From NCBI RefSeq assembly GCF_013337115.1, contig NZ_SGWE01000005.1:142001-206000 (forward strand): a stretch of DNA of 64,000 nt, given 5' to 3'. Positions 24,813 to 32,502 of the stretch are shown one piece after another. The position numbers and the translations under genes are program-made. Position 1 is the first letter of the stretch. Every line of letters begins with the position of its first letter. The stretch is from Deinococcus sp. JMULE3. Its GTDB lineage: Bacteria > Deinococcota > Deinococci > Deinococcales > Deinococcaceae. The notes below the pieces were generated by a model, which ran no database searches, had not been told where the DNA came from, and worked only from the letters and a program-made list of their open reading frames with translations.

Positions 24813-24870
24813 CCCCTTTGTTGTTTTGTTTTTAAAGAAGTAAAAAAAATGTTGATCAACAACAACAAGC
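24813..24870. other. AT-rich stretch, candidate DNA-unwinding element
   Basis: Between the initiator start and the first iteron lies a run rich in A and T (TTGTTGTTTTGTTTTTAAAG, then a run of eight A), far below the local GC level. It includes the perfect palindrome TGTTGATCAACA (24850-24861). This is the expected place for strand opening at an iteron origin and also for the repA promoter and autorepression. Confidence 0.6.
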
Positions 24871-24910
24871 GGGCCGGGCTGCTCGCGTGCTGGACGGCGT
24901 TTTTCCAGAC

Positions 24911-25318
24911 AACCTGCCGAGTAAATCGGGTAAAACCTGTGGAAAACTCCGCCGAACCTGCCGAGTAAATCGGGAAACCTGCCGAGTAAATCGGGTCGAA
25001 ATCGGTCGGACCTGCCGAGTAAATCGGGAGTGGCAGCAGCAGAACCTGCCGAGTAAATCGGGCTTTCACGGAGGCAACCTGCCGAGTAAATCGGGTCGAG
25101 CATTCAGCCAACCTGCCGAGTAAATCGGGCCTGCCTGTGGAAAACTCAGGTGAACCTACCGAGTAAATCGGGACTCCGGGTGCAGGACAACCCGATTTAC
25201 TCGGCAGAATTGAATACCTCGAAAATAACCCTCCCAGAGCGAATTTTCTCCGTTCGTGGCCGTGAACCTGCCGAGTAAATCGGTATGGGGTGTGGACGAA
25301 CCTGCCGAGTAAATCGGG
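24911..25318. repeat. Iteron array, replication origin of the replicon
   Basis: Eleven copies of a 17-20 bp iteron with consensus AACCTGCCGAGTAAATCGGG. Direct copies start at 24911, 24955, 24976, 25009, 25043, 25076, 25110, 25153 (one change, CCTACC), 25265 (last G is T) and 25299; one inverted copy is at 25191-25207. Spacing is irregular, about 21-45 bases for most. Two DnaA-box-like TGTGGAAAA (TTTTCCACA on the other strand) lie at 24938-24946 and 25136-25144. With repA adjacent this is a classic iteron origin. The array also gives long open frames that are artefacts. Confidence 0.92.
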
Positions 25319-25422
25319 CCTTCGCGCGACCACGCCTCTCATGATCCGTGGAGGACGTGCAGGCCGCGCTGCACGGGTGTTTGAGCATGCGTGACGACAG
25401 CCCTGAACTCGTGAGGCTGGAA

Positions 25423-25579
25423 CGAGGCGAGGCGGGTCGCGGCCCTCACCCGCGACCCGCTCGACGGACTCGCCCCGGATCGGCCCAGACACGCCCCCGC
25501 CCCCGGCAGGGAGATCGACCTCCCGCGCGGCCACCTGACCGCGACGGCGTACGGCCTGGTGGAGGGCGCGATGCCCTAA
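25423..25579 (+). pseudogene. Gene remnant of unknown origin
   Basis: An open stretch without a start, ending TAA at 25577-25579, reads VAALTRDPLDGLAPDRPR, then EIDLPRGHLTATAYGLVEGAMP, with codon use like a real gene end. No family recognised. It is followed by a tandem AACCCACCCAGG repeat (about 25578-25602) and another coding-like scrap (QFEEWSLAGRLSIRGNL, about 25604-25654). Confidence 0.4.
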
Positions 25580-25705
25580 CCCACCCAGGTAACCCACCCA
25601 GGCGCAGTTCGAGGAATGGAGCCTCGCGGGCCGCCTGTCCATCCGCGGGAACCTCTCTGTTCATCTGCCGCCCCGACGGCGGGGCCGCCACCTCCCCGCT
25701 GCCCG

Positions 25706-25918
25706 AACAGCACCACTCGGCGCGGCTGCGCTTCGACACCGACGAGCTGTACGAACTGGCGCACGAGGCGCACGGCGATCCGGACCGCGGGACACTCGAA
25801 CCCGGAAGGCACGCCGATCTCACGGTCATCGGCGGTAACCTCTTCGACACCGACCCCCATTCCTGGCCGGACATCCCGGTCCGAGGCGGCGTCCCCGCGG
25901 ACGCCCCCGAAAGAGAGG
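25706..25918 (+). pseudogene. Amidohydrolase C-terminal remnant
   Basis: The text LYELAHEAHGDPDRGTLEPGRHADLTVIGGNLFDTDPHSW followed by PDIPVRGGVPAD (split here) matches the end of YtcJ-like amidohydrolases, where the chain re-enters the small beta domain (GSLEPGKLADLVVL). No catalytic part is present upstream; the region before it is broken in all frames. It ends just before the dehydrogenase gene at 25923. Confidence 0.55.
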
Positions 25919-25922
25919 CCCC

Positions 25923-27371
25923 ATGACCACCATCAGCAACGACAGCGTCACCCGCAGCGAGGCGTACTTCGACGGCGCGTGGCACACCACTCCCCGCAGT
26001 TTCGAGGTCATCCACCCTGGCACCCTGCAGCCCATCGGTTCGGTCGCCGACTGCACCGCCGAGGACGCCCGGCGTGCCATCGACGCCGCCGAACTCGCCC
26101 TGAAGGAGTGGCGCAGGGTCAACCCGTACAAGCGCGGGCAGATCCTGCGCCGGTGGCACGACCTGATGTTCGAACACAAGGAGCACCTCGCGCGCCTCAT
26201 GACCCTTGAGATGGGCAAACCCATCACCGAGACGCGCGGCGAGGTCCACTACGCCGCGAGCTTCATCGAATGGTGCGCCGAGGAGGCGGGCCGCATCGGC
26301 GGGGAGCGCGTGCCCAGCCGATGCGACCACAAGCGCGGCTTCACCAGCAGCGAACCGGTCGGCATCGTGTACGCCGTCACGCCGTGGAACTTCCCGGCGG
26401 GCATGATCACCCGCAAGGCCGCGCCCGCCCTGGCCGCCGGATGCGTGATGATCCTCAAACCCGCCGAGCAGAGCCCCATGACCGCGCTGTACCTCGCCGA
26501 ACTGTGGCTGCAGGCCGGCGGCCCCGCCAACACCCTGCAGGTGCTGCCCACCAACGACGCGCCGGCCTTCAGCGCGCCCTTCATGGAGGACGAGCGGGTC
26601 CGCAAACTGACCTTCACCGGGTCCACCGCCGTGGGCCGACTGCTGTACGGGCAGGCCGCCAAGACCATCAAGCGCGTCAGCCTGGAGCTCGGCGGGCACG
26701 CGCCCTTCCTGGTGTTCGAGGACGCCGACCTGGAGCGCGCCGCGCGGGAAGTCATGGCCAGCAAGTTCCGCAACGCCGGGCAGACCTGCATCAGCACCAA
26801 CCGCGTGTACGTGCAGCGGTCCGTCGCCGCCGAATTCACCGCGATCCTCACGCGCCTGACCGGCGACCTCGTCCTCGGTGACCCCTTGCAGGACGGCACC
26901 GGGGTCGGCCCCGTCGTCGAGCAGGCCGGACTGGACAAGGTCCGCGCGCAGGTCGAGGATGCCCTCGCCCGCGGCGCGAAAGCCACCGTCGGCGGCACCC
27001 ACAAGGAAGGCCTGTACTTCCACCCGACCGTCCTGACCGACGTGCACCCGGACAGCCTGATCCTGCGCGAGGAGACCTTCGGACCCGTCGCCCCGGTCGT
27101 CGTGTTCGACACCGAGGAGGAAGCCCTCGCGCTGGCGAACGCCAGCGAGTACGGTCTCGCCGCGTACGCCTACACCCGCGACCTGTCCCGTGCGTTCCGC
27201 GTCGCCGAGGCGCTCGAGTACGGCATCGTCGGCATCAACGACGGCGGGCCCAGCGCCGCCGCCCCCCAGATGCCCTTCGGCGGCATGAAGAACAGCGGCG
27301 TGGGCCGCGAGGGCGGCCACTGGGGCCTCGACGAGTACCTCGAAACGAAGTACATCAGCCTGGGTCTCTGA
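25923..27371 (+). CDS. gabD: NAD(P)-dependent succinate-semialdehyde dehydrogenase
   Basis: A 482-residue aldehyde dehydrogenase. Cofactor and catalytic motifs are intact: TPWNFPAGMITRKAAPALAAGC, FTGSTAVGRLL, SLELGGHAPFLVFEDAD with general base Glu255, and FRNAGQTCISTNRVYV with nucleophile Cys289; the C-terminus has PFGGMKNSGVGREGG. The length and the motif around Cys are those of GabD-type enzymes, which oxidise succinate semialdehyde to succinate in GABA breakdown. Related aldehydes such as glutarate semialdehyde remain possible. No GABA transaminase is adjacent; the gene stands alone behind decayed DNA. Upstream AGAGAGG gives a modest ribosome site. Confidence 0.88.
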   Translation: MTTISNDSVTRSEAYFDGAWHTTPRSFEVIHPGTLQPIGSVADCTAEDARRAIDAAELALKEWRRVNPYKRGQILRRWHDLMFEHKEHLARLMTLEMGKPITETRGEVHYAASFIEWCAEEAGRIGGERVPSRCDHKRGFTSSEPVGIVYAVTPWNFPAGMITRKAAPALAAGCVMILKPAEQSPMTALYLAELWLQAGGPANTLQVLPTNDAPAFSAPFMEDERVRKLTFTGSTAVGRLLYGQAAKTIKRVSLELGGHAPFLVFEDADLERAAREVMASKFRNAGQTCISTNRVYVQRSVAAEFTAILTRLTGDLVLGDPLQDGTGVGPVVEQAGLDKVRAQVEDALARGAKATVGGTHKEGLYFHPTVLTDVHPDSLILREETFGPVAPVVVFDTEEEALALANASEYGLAAYAYTRDLSRAFRVAEALEYGIVGINDGGPSAAAPQMPFGGMKNSGVGREGGHWGLDEYLETKYISLGL

Positions 27372-27381
27372 CCACAGGGGG

Positions 27382-27417
27382 CAGGGGCGCAGCGGAAGCC
27401 CTGCCGCCGCGCCCCTG
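27382..27417. terminator. Bidirectional terminator-like hairpin between convergent genes
   Basis: CAGGGGCGC (27382-27390) pairs perfectly with GCGCCCCTG (27409-27417), with further pairing inside. It sits between the dehydrogenase stop (27371) and the convergent heme-ABC ATPase stop (27466). Confidence 0.6.
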
Positions 27418-27465
27418 ACTGTATCCGGGGGGATCGACCCGTCGGCCCCTCCGCTGCCGCGCCTG

Positions 27466-28248
27466 CTATCCCGCGCTGACGATCAGTGGGCAGTTCAGGC
27501 AGGGGTGGCGGGTGACGAGCACGTCGTGCCCGTACGCGGCGCGGATGTGCCCGCTGGTCAGCGCGGCCTCGGGCGGGGCGCAGGTCAGCACCTGACCATC
27601 CGCGAGCAGCAGCACCCGGTCGGCGTACTGCGCGGCGAGGTTCAGGTCGTGCAGGACGGCCAGCACGCCGACGCCTTCCGCACCCAGGTCGCGGGCGAGG
27701 CGCAGCGTGGCGTGCTGGTGGGCGAGGTCGAGGCTGGCGGTGGGCTCGTCGAGCAGCAGGACCCGGTCGCCGGGCGTGCCGTGCAGCTGCGCCAGCGTCC
27801 GGGCGAGGTGCACGCGCTGCTGCTCACCGCCGCTGAGCGTCTGGATGTCGCGCCCTTCCGCGCCGCGCAGGCCCACGCGGTCCAGGCAGGCGCGGGCGAC
27901 GTCGCGGTCGTGGGGCGTGTCGCGCGGGCCGTGCGGGATGCGGCCCAGCAGGACGATGTCCAGCACGCTGAACGCGAACGGGGCGGGCGTGTGCTGCGGC
28001 AGCGCGGCGCGGTGGCGGGCCAGGTCGGTGCCGGGGCGGTGGGCGGGGCCGCCCAGGACGGTCACGCCGCGCCGGCCGAGTTCGCCGGTCAGGTGGCGCA
28101 GCAGGGTGCTCTTGCCCGCGCCGTTGCGGCCCAGCACGGCGAGCAGTTCGCCGCGCCGCAGGGTCAGGTGCACGTCCCGCAGCAGCTGCCGTCCCTGCAC
28201 GGTGTGCGTCAGGGCCGTCACCTCGATCAGGGATTCGTGCGGGGTCAC
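27466..28248 (-). CDS. Heme/iron-siderophore ABC transporter ATP-binding protein (HmuV/FecE type)
   Basis: A 260-residue ATPase. Walker A GRNGAGKSTLLRHL, signature TLSGGEQQRVHLARTLAQL, Walker B VLLLDEPTASLDLAHQ and switch His in AVLHDLN are intact; the text LARTLAQLHGTPGDRVLLLDEPTASLDLAHQ (in parts) is typical of HmuV. GTG 28248 overlaps the permease stop by four bases (GTGA). A late CPNC-like pair (HPCLNCPLIVSAG) at the C-terminus is unusual and could bind metal. It is the last gene of the binding protein-permease-ATPase set. Confidence 0.92.
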   Translation of the reverse strand: MTPHESLIEVTALTHTVQGRQLLRDVHLTLRRGELLAVLGRNGAGKSTLLRHLTGELGRRGVTVLGGPAHRPGTDLARHRAALPQHTPAPFAFSVLDIVLLGRIPHGPRDTPHDRDVARACLDRVGLRGAEGRDIQTLSGGEQQRVHLARTLAQLHGTPGDRVLLLDEPTASLDLAHQHATLRLARDLGAEGVGVLAVLHDLNLAAQYADRVLLLADGQVLTCAPPEAALTSGHIRAAYGHDVLVTRHPCLNCPLIVSAG

Positions 28249-29306
28249 GCGCCCTCCGCGCGGCGCTGGCGCAGCAGGTACAGGAAGAACGGCGCGCCGA
28301 GCAGCGCCGTGAGGATCCCGATGGGCACCTCGGCGGGCGCGGCGACGGTGCGGGCCAGGAGGTCCGCGAGGATCAGCAGGGTCGCGCCGAGCAGCGCGGA
28401 GGCGGGCAGCAGCGTCGCGTGGTTCGGGCCGGTCAGGAGCCGCAACAGGTGCGGCACGACCAGGCCGATGAAGCCGATGCTGCCCGCCACGGCGACGCCC
28501 GCGCCGACGCTCAGCGCGACCAGGCTGATGATCAGCCACTTCACGCGGGTGACGGGGACGCCCAGGTGCGCCGCGCCGTGCTCGCCGAGCGTCAGGGCGT
28601 TCAGGGCGCGGGCGGTCAGCGGCAGACCCACGGTGCCCAGCAGGATCAGCGGCAGGGCGCTCAGGACGGTCGGCCAGGTGGCGCCGCCCAGCGACCCGAG
28701 GTTCCAGAAGGTGAGGGTGCGCAGCTGCTCGTCGGTGGCCAGGAACGTCATCAGGCCCGTCCCGGCGCCGCACAGGGCGTTGATGGCGATGCCCGCGAGG
28801 AGCATGGTGGTGACGTTCACGCGCCCCCGGTCCTGCGCGAGCAGCGACACGAGCGCCGTGGCGATCAGCGACCCGGCGAAGGCCGCGGCGGGCAGGGAGT
28901 AGCTTCCCAGGACGTTGAGGCCCAGCACGACGCTCAGCGCGGCGGCCAGCGCGGCGCCGCTGGTGATGCCCATCAGACCCGGGTCGGCCAGCGGGTTGCG
29001 GAACAGACCCTGCAGCGCCGCGCCCGCCACGGCCAGCCCCGCGCCGACCAGGGCGCCCAGCAGGACGCGCGGCAGGCGGATGATCCACAGCACGGCCGCC
29101 TGCTGCTCGTCGAACGGGGCGAGCGGCGCGGCGCCCAGCGGGGCGAGGAGGATGCTCAGGACCTGCGCGGGGCTGATGGGCAGGGCGCCGCGGCCGACCG
29201 CGAGGATCACCGCGCCCGCCAGCAGGCCGGTCAGGACCGTCAGGGTGAGGGCCGCGCCGGGGCGGGCGGCGCGGCCCCGGCGGGTCAGCGGAAGTCGGCG
29301 TTCCAC
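28245..29306 (-). CDS. Heme/iron ABC transporter permease (FecCD family, HmuU type)
   Basis: A 353-residue permease with about ten hydrophobic segments. FecCD marks include LPRVLLGALVGAGLAVAGAALQGLFRNPLADPGLMG in two helices, and GSIGFIGLVVPHLLRLLTGPNHATLLPASALLGA. It starts inside the last codons of the binding-protein gene (22-base overlap), so translation is probably coupled. The N-terminus carries a basic stretch (RRLPLTRRGRAARPG) before the first helix. Confidence 0.93.
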   Translation of the reverse strand: MERRLPLTRRGRAARPGAALTLTVLTGLLAGAVILAVGRGALPISPAQVLSILLAPLGAAPLAPFDEQQAAVLWIIRLPRVLLGALVGAGLAVAGAALQGLFRNPLADPGLMGITSGAALAAALSVVLGLNVLGSYSLPAAAFAGSLIATALVSLLAQDRGRVNVTTMLLAGIAINALCGAGTGLMTFLATDEQLRTLTFWNLGSLGGATWPTVLSALPLILLGTVGLPLTARALNALTLGEHGAAHLGVPVTRVKWLIISLVALSVGAGVAVAGSIGFIGLVVPHLLRLLTGPNHATLLPASALLGATLLILADLLARTVAAPAEVPIGILTALLGAPFFLYLLRQRRAEGA

Positions 29307-30187
29307 TGGCGGGCGAGTTTCAGGGCGAATTCCGGCAGGCGCGGCCCGATCCAGCGGATGGAGTTGTCCACGGCGTACACGCGGCGCTGCCGTCCGGCGT
29401 TCGTCTGCATGACGCCCGGCAGTTTCAGGGCGCCCTCGATGCCGCCCAGGGCGTCCAGGCCGCGTTCGAGCAGGATGATCGCGTCGGGGTTCAGCGCGAC
29501 GAGCGCCTCGGCGGTCAGCGGTCTGGTGTCGCGGAACGGGGCGACGTTGCGGCCCCCGGCGAGGGTGATCAGGTCGTTGGCGCCGCCGTCGGTGCCGTAG
29601 ATGCTGGCGTCGCCGGGCCCGTGGGCGTACAGGAACAGCACGCGCGGCGTGACCTTCGGGCGGTTGGCCTGCGCGGCCTTCAGGGTGGTGTCGAACGAGC
29701 GGCTCAGGGCCTGCGCGGCGCCGGGCACGCCGTACACGTCCGCCAGGATGTTCAGGCGGGTGCGGACGCCGTCCAGGCCGCCGGTGTCGCTGGCGGGCAG
29801 CACGAGGACCTTCACGCCGGCGGCGCGCAGCTGCTGCGTGACCTTCTGGTTGGCGGGCATGGCGAGGTTGTCGGCGGTGCCGATCACCAGGTCGGGTTTC
29901 AGCGCGATGATGCCCTCGGCGGGCAGCTGCGCCCAGTGGCCGACGCTGGGGATCCGGTTGGGCGGGTACGTGCCGGTGACGTCGGTGCCGACGATGGTGC
30001 CCTGCTTGCCCAGGCGGTAGATGAGTTCGACGGTGGTGGCGTTCAGCGCGACGACGCGGCGCGGGTTGCTGACGCTGACGCTCACGCCGTCGGCGCCGCG
30101 GACGGTGGCCGCGTGGGCGCCGGGGGCGGCCAGGAGCAGGCTGAGGGTCAGGGCGGCGCGGGTGAGGGTGGTGTGGGTGGGTCGCAT
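29285..30187 (-). CDS. Periplasmic heme-binding protein of ABC transporter (HmuT-like)
   Basis: A 300-residue secreted protein with signal peptide (TLSLLLAAPGAHA, cleavage near residue 27). The TroA/BtuF-type fold is seen in PRRVVALNATTVELIYRLG, IVGTDVTGTYP, VGHWAQLPAEGIIALKPDLVIGT and DSIR-like end text VDNSIRWIGPRLPEFAL. This pattern is typical of HmuT/ChuT hemin-binding proteins, though some bind siderophores. AAGGAG lies eight bases before ATG 30187. It leads the set with the permease and ATPase and lies 22 bases after the siderophore-interacting protein gene. Confidence 0.9.
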   Translation of the reverse strand: MRPTHTTLTRAALTLSLLLAAPGAHAATVRGADGVSVSVSNPRRVVALNATTVELIYRLGKQGTIVGTDVTGTYPPNRIPSVGHWAQLPAEGIIALKPDLVIGTADNLAMPANQKVTQQLRAAGVKVLVLPASDTGGLDGVRTRLNILADVYGVPGAAQALSRSFDTTLKAAQANRPKVTPRVLFLYAHGPGDASIYGTDGGANDLITLAGGRNVAPFRDTRPLTAEALVALNPDAIILLERGLDALGGIEGALKLPGVMQTNAGRQRRVYAVDNSIRWIGPRLPEFALKLARQWNADFR

Positions 30188-30209
30188 GTGGGTTCTCCTT
30201 GGGTAGGTG

Positions 30210-31157
30210 TCAGGGGGTCCAGTACCCGCTGACGCGGCACTGGGTGGGGATCAGGTCGTGCTGGGCGCGCAGGGCGCGGCGCAGTTCCAGGGCGTGCGGG
30301 GCGTCCAGCGCGCCCCACACGGCGCGCAGGTCCAGGTCGAGGCTGAGGGCGGCGCGGGTCAGGGCCTCGCCGCTGGGGCCGCTGCGCGGCACGACGCTCA
30401 GGTGCGTGCCGGGCGGCAGCGACACGCCCCGCAGGGCGGCGTGGGCGTCGCCGGGGTCGCCCGTCTCGATCAGGACGCGCGGGCCGGGCGTGAGCCCTTC
30501 GGGCCAGTGTTCGAGCAGCGCCGCGATGGTCGGCAGGGCCGTCTCGTCCCCGAGGAGCAGGCTGGGCCCGGTGAATTCCGGGAGGGTCTCGCGGCGCGGC
30601 GCGCCCACCGTGACGGTGGCTCCGGGCAGGAGGGTGCGCGCCCAGGTGCTGCCGGGCGCGTCGGTGGCCGGGCCGCCGTGCAGGTAGACGTCCAGGTCGG
30701 CCAGTCCGTCGTGGGCGCGGCGGATGGTGTAGACGCGGGTGGTGTCGCCGATCGTGACGCGCACGGCGTCGCCGGGCTGCCAGCCCTGCAGGGCGTGCGG
30801 GTCGGCGTGGAAGGTCAGGCGGCGCAGGCCGGGCCCGAGGTCGCGGGCGCCTTGGAGGGTCCAGGTGGTGGTGCGCGGGTCGGGACGTTCGTTCAGGAGC
30901 GTCTGGGCGTCGGCGACCAGGGCGCGCAGGTTCACGTGCGGGGGGCGGTTGGGGTCGGGGAAGGTCAGGCGGGCGCTGCGCGGGCCGTGGTCGGTCAGGA
31001 CCTCCAGCGTGAGGCCGGTGTGGTCCAGGGTCAGGATCTGCGCGGCGCGTGGGGCGGGCAGGTCCGTGAAGGCGCGCGCCACCTGCAGGAGTTCCGGGGC
31101 GTGGTCCTCGTTGACGTGGTCGGTGATGTGGGTGAGGTCGGGGGCGGTCTGCGTCAT
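30210..31157 (-). CDS. Siderophore-interacting protein with N-terminal DUF2470 domain
   Basis: A 315-residue cytoplasmic flavoprotein expected to reduce Fe3+ and release it from siderophores. Residues 1-80 form a DUF2470-like domain with HVNEDHAPELLQVARAF, a module also found at the C-terminus of heme-handling HugZ proteins. Residues 95-315 are the SIP/ViuB-type FAD domain: HALQGWQPGDAVRVTIGDTTRVYTIRRA (in parts) and the NAD-side LLLGDETALPTIAALLEHWPEG. The fusion links heme and siderophore routes. It precedes the heme importer genes on the same strand, and a repeat element lies just upstream (31199-31334). Confidence 0.9.
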   Translation of the reverse strand: MTQTAPDLTHITDHVNEDHAPELLQVARAFTDLPAPRAAQILTLDHTGLTLEVLTDHGPRSARLTFPDPNRPPHVNLRALVADAQTLLNERPDPRTTTWTLQGARDLGPGLRRLTFHADPHALQGWQPGDAVRVTIGDTTRVYTIRRAHDGLADLDVYLHGGPATDAPGSTWARTLLPGATVTVGAPRRETLPEFTGPSLLLGDETALPTIAALLEHWPEGLTPGPRVLIETGDPGDAHAALRGVSLPPGTHLSVVPRSGPSGEALTRAALSLDLDLRAVWGALDAPHALELRRALRAQHDLIPTQCRVSGYWTP

Positions 31158-31198
31158 GCGGCTCCGGGTGGGGTCGGGTGGACTCCGGTGGTCGAATC

Positions 31199-31334
31199 AT
31201 GCGGACTCCGATTGAGTGGCTTGTAAAGCCGTTCAATCCGAGCGGATGCGAGAAGGAGAGAAACGCCCCTCCGGACGTGGAGTTGGCAACCCGGTGCTGT
31301 CCCGGGTTGGGAACGGAACAAACGGAATCCGTAT
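31199..31334. repeat. 136-bp palindromic repeat element (MITE/REP-like)
   Basis: The ends are imperfect inverted repeats (ATGCGGACTCCG at 31199-31210; complement of ATACGGATTCCG at 31323-31334). An internal hairpin pairs CTCCGATTGAGTGGCTT with AAGCCGTTCAATCCGAG (31206-31242), three mismatches. Part of the same element recurs at 38510-38540. It lies 41 bases upstream of the siderophore-interacting protein start and may carry or separate its promoter. Confidence 0.7.
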
Positions 31335-31350
31335 CAGGGGCGGCCCGCGT

Positions 31351-31656
31351 TCAGTTGAGGGTGCGGGGGTGGGCGTGCAGGATCAGGTGGCGGAACGCGC
31401 CGAAGTCGCTGGGCGTGAAGGTCACGCCGGTCGCGCCGCACCACAGGCGGGTGCCGTGGGTGCCGGTGTGCAGCGCCCAGTCGGCCTGGGTGGCCTGGGG
31501 GTCGTCGCGGCGCAGCAGGCCCTGCAGGTCGCTGAATTCCTGGTGGTTCAGGGCGAAGTTCAGGTCGTGCCAGATGACGTGCAGGTTGCCGCAGGTGCAG
31601 CGCAGGACGCGGCGGTGGGTGCTGAGGTCGTGCAGGGGCGTGAAGCCGTGGCACAT
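31351..31656 (-). CDS. Small Cys/His-rich protein in the iron region
   Basis: A 101-residue soluble protein with MCHGFTPLHDLSTHRRVLRC, then CTCGNLHVIWHDLNFALNHQ and EFSDLQGLL. Cys2, Cys31, Cys33 and several His could hold a metal. The pattern of a Cys pair followed by GN and a WHDLNFALN strand is like small iron-uptake-associated proteins of other phyla (DUF6686-like by eye, low certainty). It is divergent from the DHB operon across the large inverted repeat at 31767-31833, so it is probably iron-regulated. No clear ribosome site lies before ATG 31656. Confidence 0.7.
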   Translation of the reverse strand: MCHGFTPLHDLSTHRRVLRCTCGNLHVIWHDLNFALNHQEFSDLQGLLRRDDPQATQADWALHTGTHGTRLWCGATGVTFTPSDFGAFRHLILHAHPRTLN

Positions 31657-31766
31657 GGGCGGGGGGCCTCCGGGGTGTGGTGGGGGTGGACCGGTGCCGG
31701 GTGGGCGCGGGTCTGCGGGGGGTGATCCGGGTGAGGTCGGGGGATCCGACGCGCCGATCCTGCACT

Positions 31767-31833
31767 AATCCGACTGGGTTAGTCAAGTTAATCTGACCGG
31801 TCTCCGAAATTACTTGACTAAACCACTCGGATT
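31767..31833. promoter_or_regulatory. Large divergent inverted repeat, candidate iron-regulatory operator
   Basis: Arm 31767-31788 (AATCCGACTGGGTTAGTCAA, then GT) and arm 31812-31833 are inverted copies over 22 bases with two mismatches and a 23-base centre. Each arm contains TTAGTCAAGT. The site sits between the small Cys/His gene (start 31656) and the DHB operon (start 31873) and is AT-rich. DtxR- or Fur-type control is inferred; it could hold two regulator dimers, one per promoter. Confidence 0.7.
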
Positions 31834-31872
31834 TGTCAGATTCAGCCGGACCGGCGTCACACCCGGTCCGAC

Positions 31873-32502
31873 ATGACCTCCCATCCAGCCCATCCCAGCG
31901 CGGCCGAGCTCGACGCGGCCCTGCACGCCCTGCGCCGCCACCTGAGCAGCTGGCCCGTGTCGAGCGCCATCGCCCTCAGCTGTCAGCCCACCGACCTCCC
32001 CCCACCCTTCCCGCTGCCCGCCCACGCCCCCACCCGCCGCCACCACGACTGGCACGCCGGACGCCGCTGCGCCGCCCACGCCCTGCACCTCCTCGGCCAC
32101 CCGGACGCCCTGCGCCCCCTGCCCCGCACACCCGGCGGCGCCCCCGACTGGCCCGCCGGGACCCACGGCAGCCTCAGTCACGCCGGCGGCCTGACCGTCG
32201 CTGCCGCCGCACGCGCGCCGCAGCGCGTCGGCCTGGACCTCGAACCCCTCACCGGACCCGCACCCGGCCCCCGACTCTGGCGGCACGTCCTCACCGAGAG
32301 CGCCTTCAAGGCCCTGTGGCCGCTGCGCCCGGACCCCCTCGACCCCGCGCACTTCCGTGTGCCGCCCCCGCCCGCCGCGCCGCAGGGCGTGGCAGAGATG
32401 CACGTCCTGGGCTGGCCCGGCCCGCTTCAGGTGCGCTGGGTGCACACGCACGGCTTCCTCCTCGCCCTCACGCTGCTCCCCGCCCCCCCGGAGGCCCCAT
32501 GA
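31873..32502 (+). CDS. 4'-phosphopantetheinyl transferase (EntD/Sfp type)
   Basis: A 209-residue enzyme that moves phosphopantetheine from CoA onto carrier proteins. Family motifs: HAGRRCAAHALHLLG, GSLSHAGGLTVAAAA, VGLDLEPL (Mg-binding acidic residues) and LTESAFKALWPL, which matches the SxKExxFKA helix except that the KE pair reads TE. It is first in the operon and would activate the carrier domain of the EntB-type protein (Ser251). Its TGA overlaps the next ATG by four bases. The start ATG 31873 lies 40 bases after the inverted-repeat operator, so the leader is short. Confidence 0.88.
   Translation: MTSHPAHPSAAELDAALHALRRHLSSWPVSSAIALSCQPTDLPPPFPLPAHAPTRRHHDWHAGRRCAAHALHLLGHPDALRPLPRTPGGAPDWPAGTHGSLSHAGGLTVAAAARAPQRVGLDLEPLTGPAPGPRLWRHVLTESAFKALWPLRPDPLDPAHFRVPPPPAAPQGVAEMHVLGWPGPLQVRWVHTHGFLLALTLLPAPPEAP

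Noticed and set aside
24911..25318. CRISPR array
   Set aside because: Repeats are 17-20 bp with very irregular short gaps, one copy is inverted, and a rep gene is adjacent; no cas genes. It is an iteron array.
24770..25642. A 290-codon frame across the iterons with repeated PDLLGR units
   Set aside because: The repeats come from the iteron DNA; the frame has no start signal and the region is the origin.
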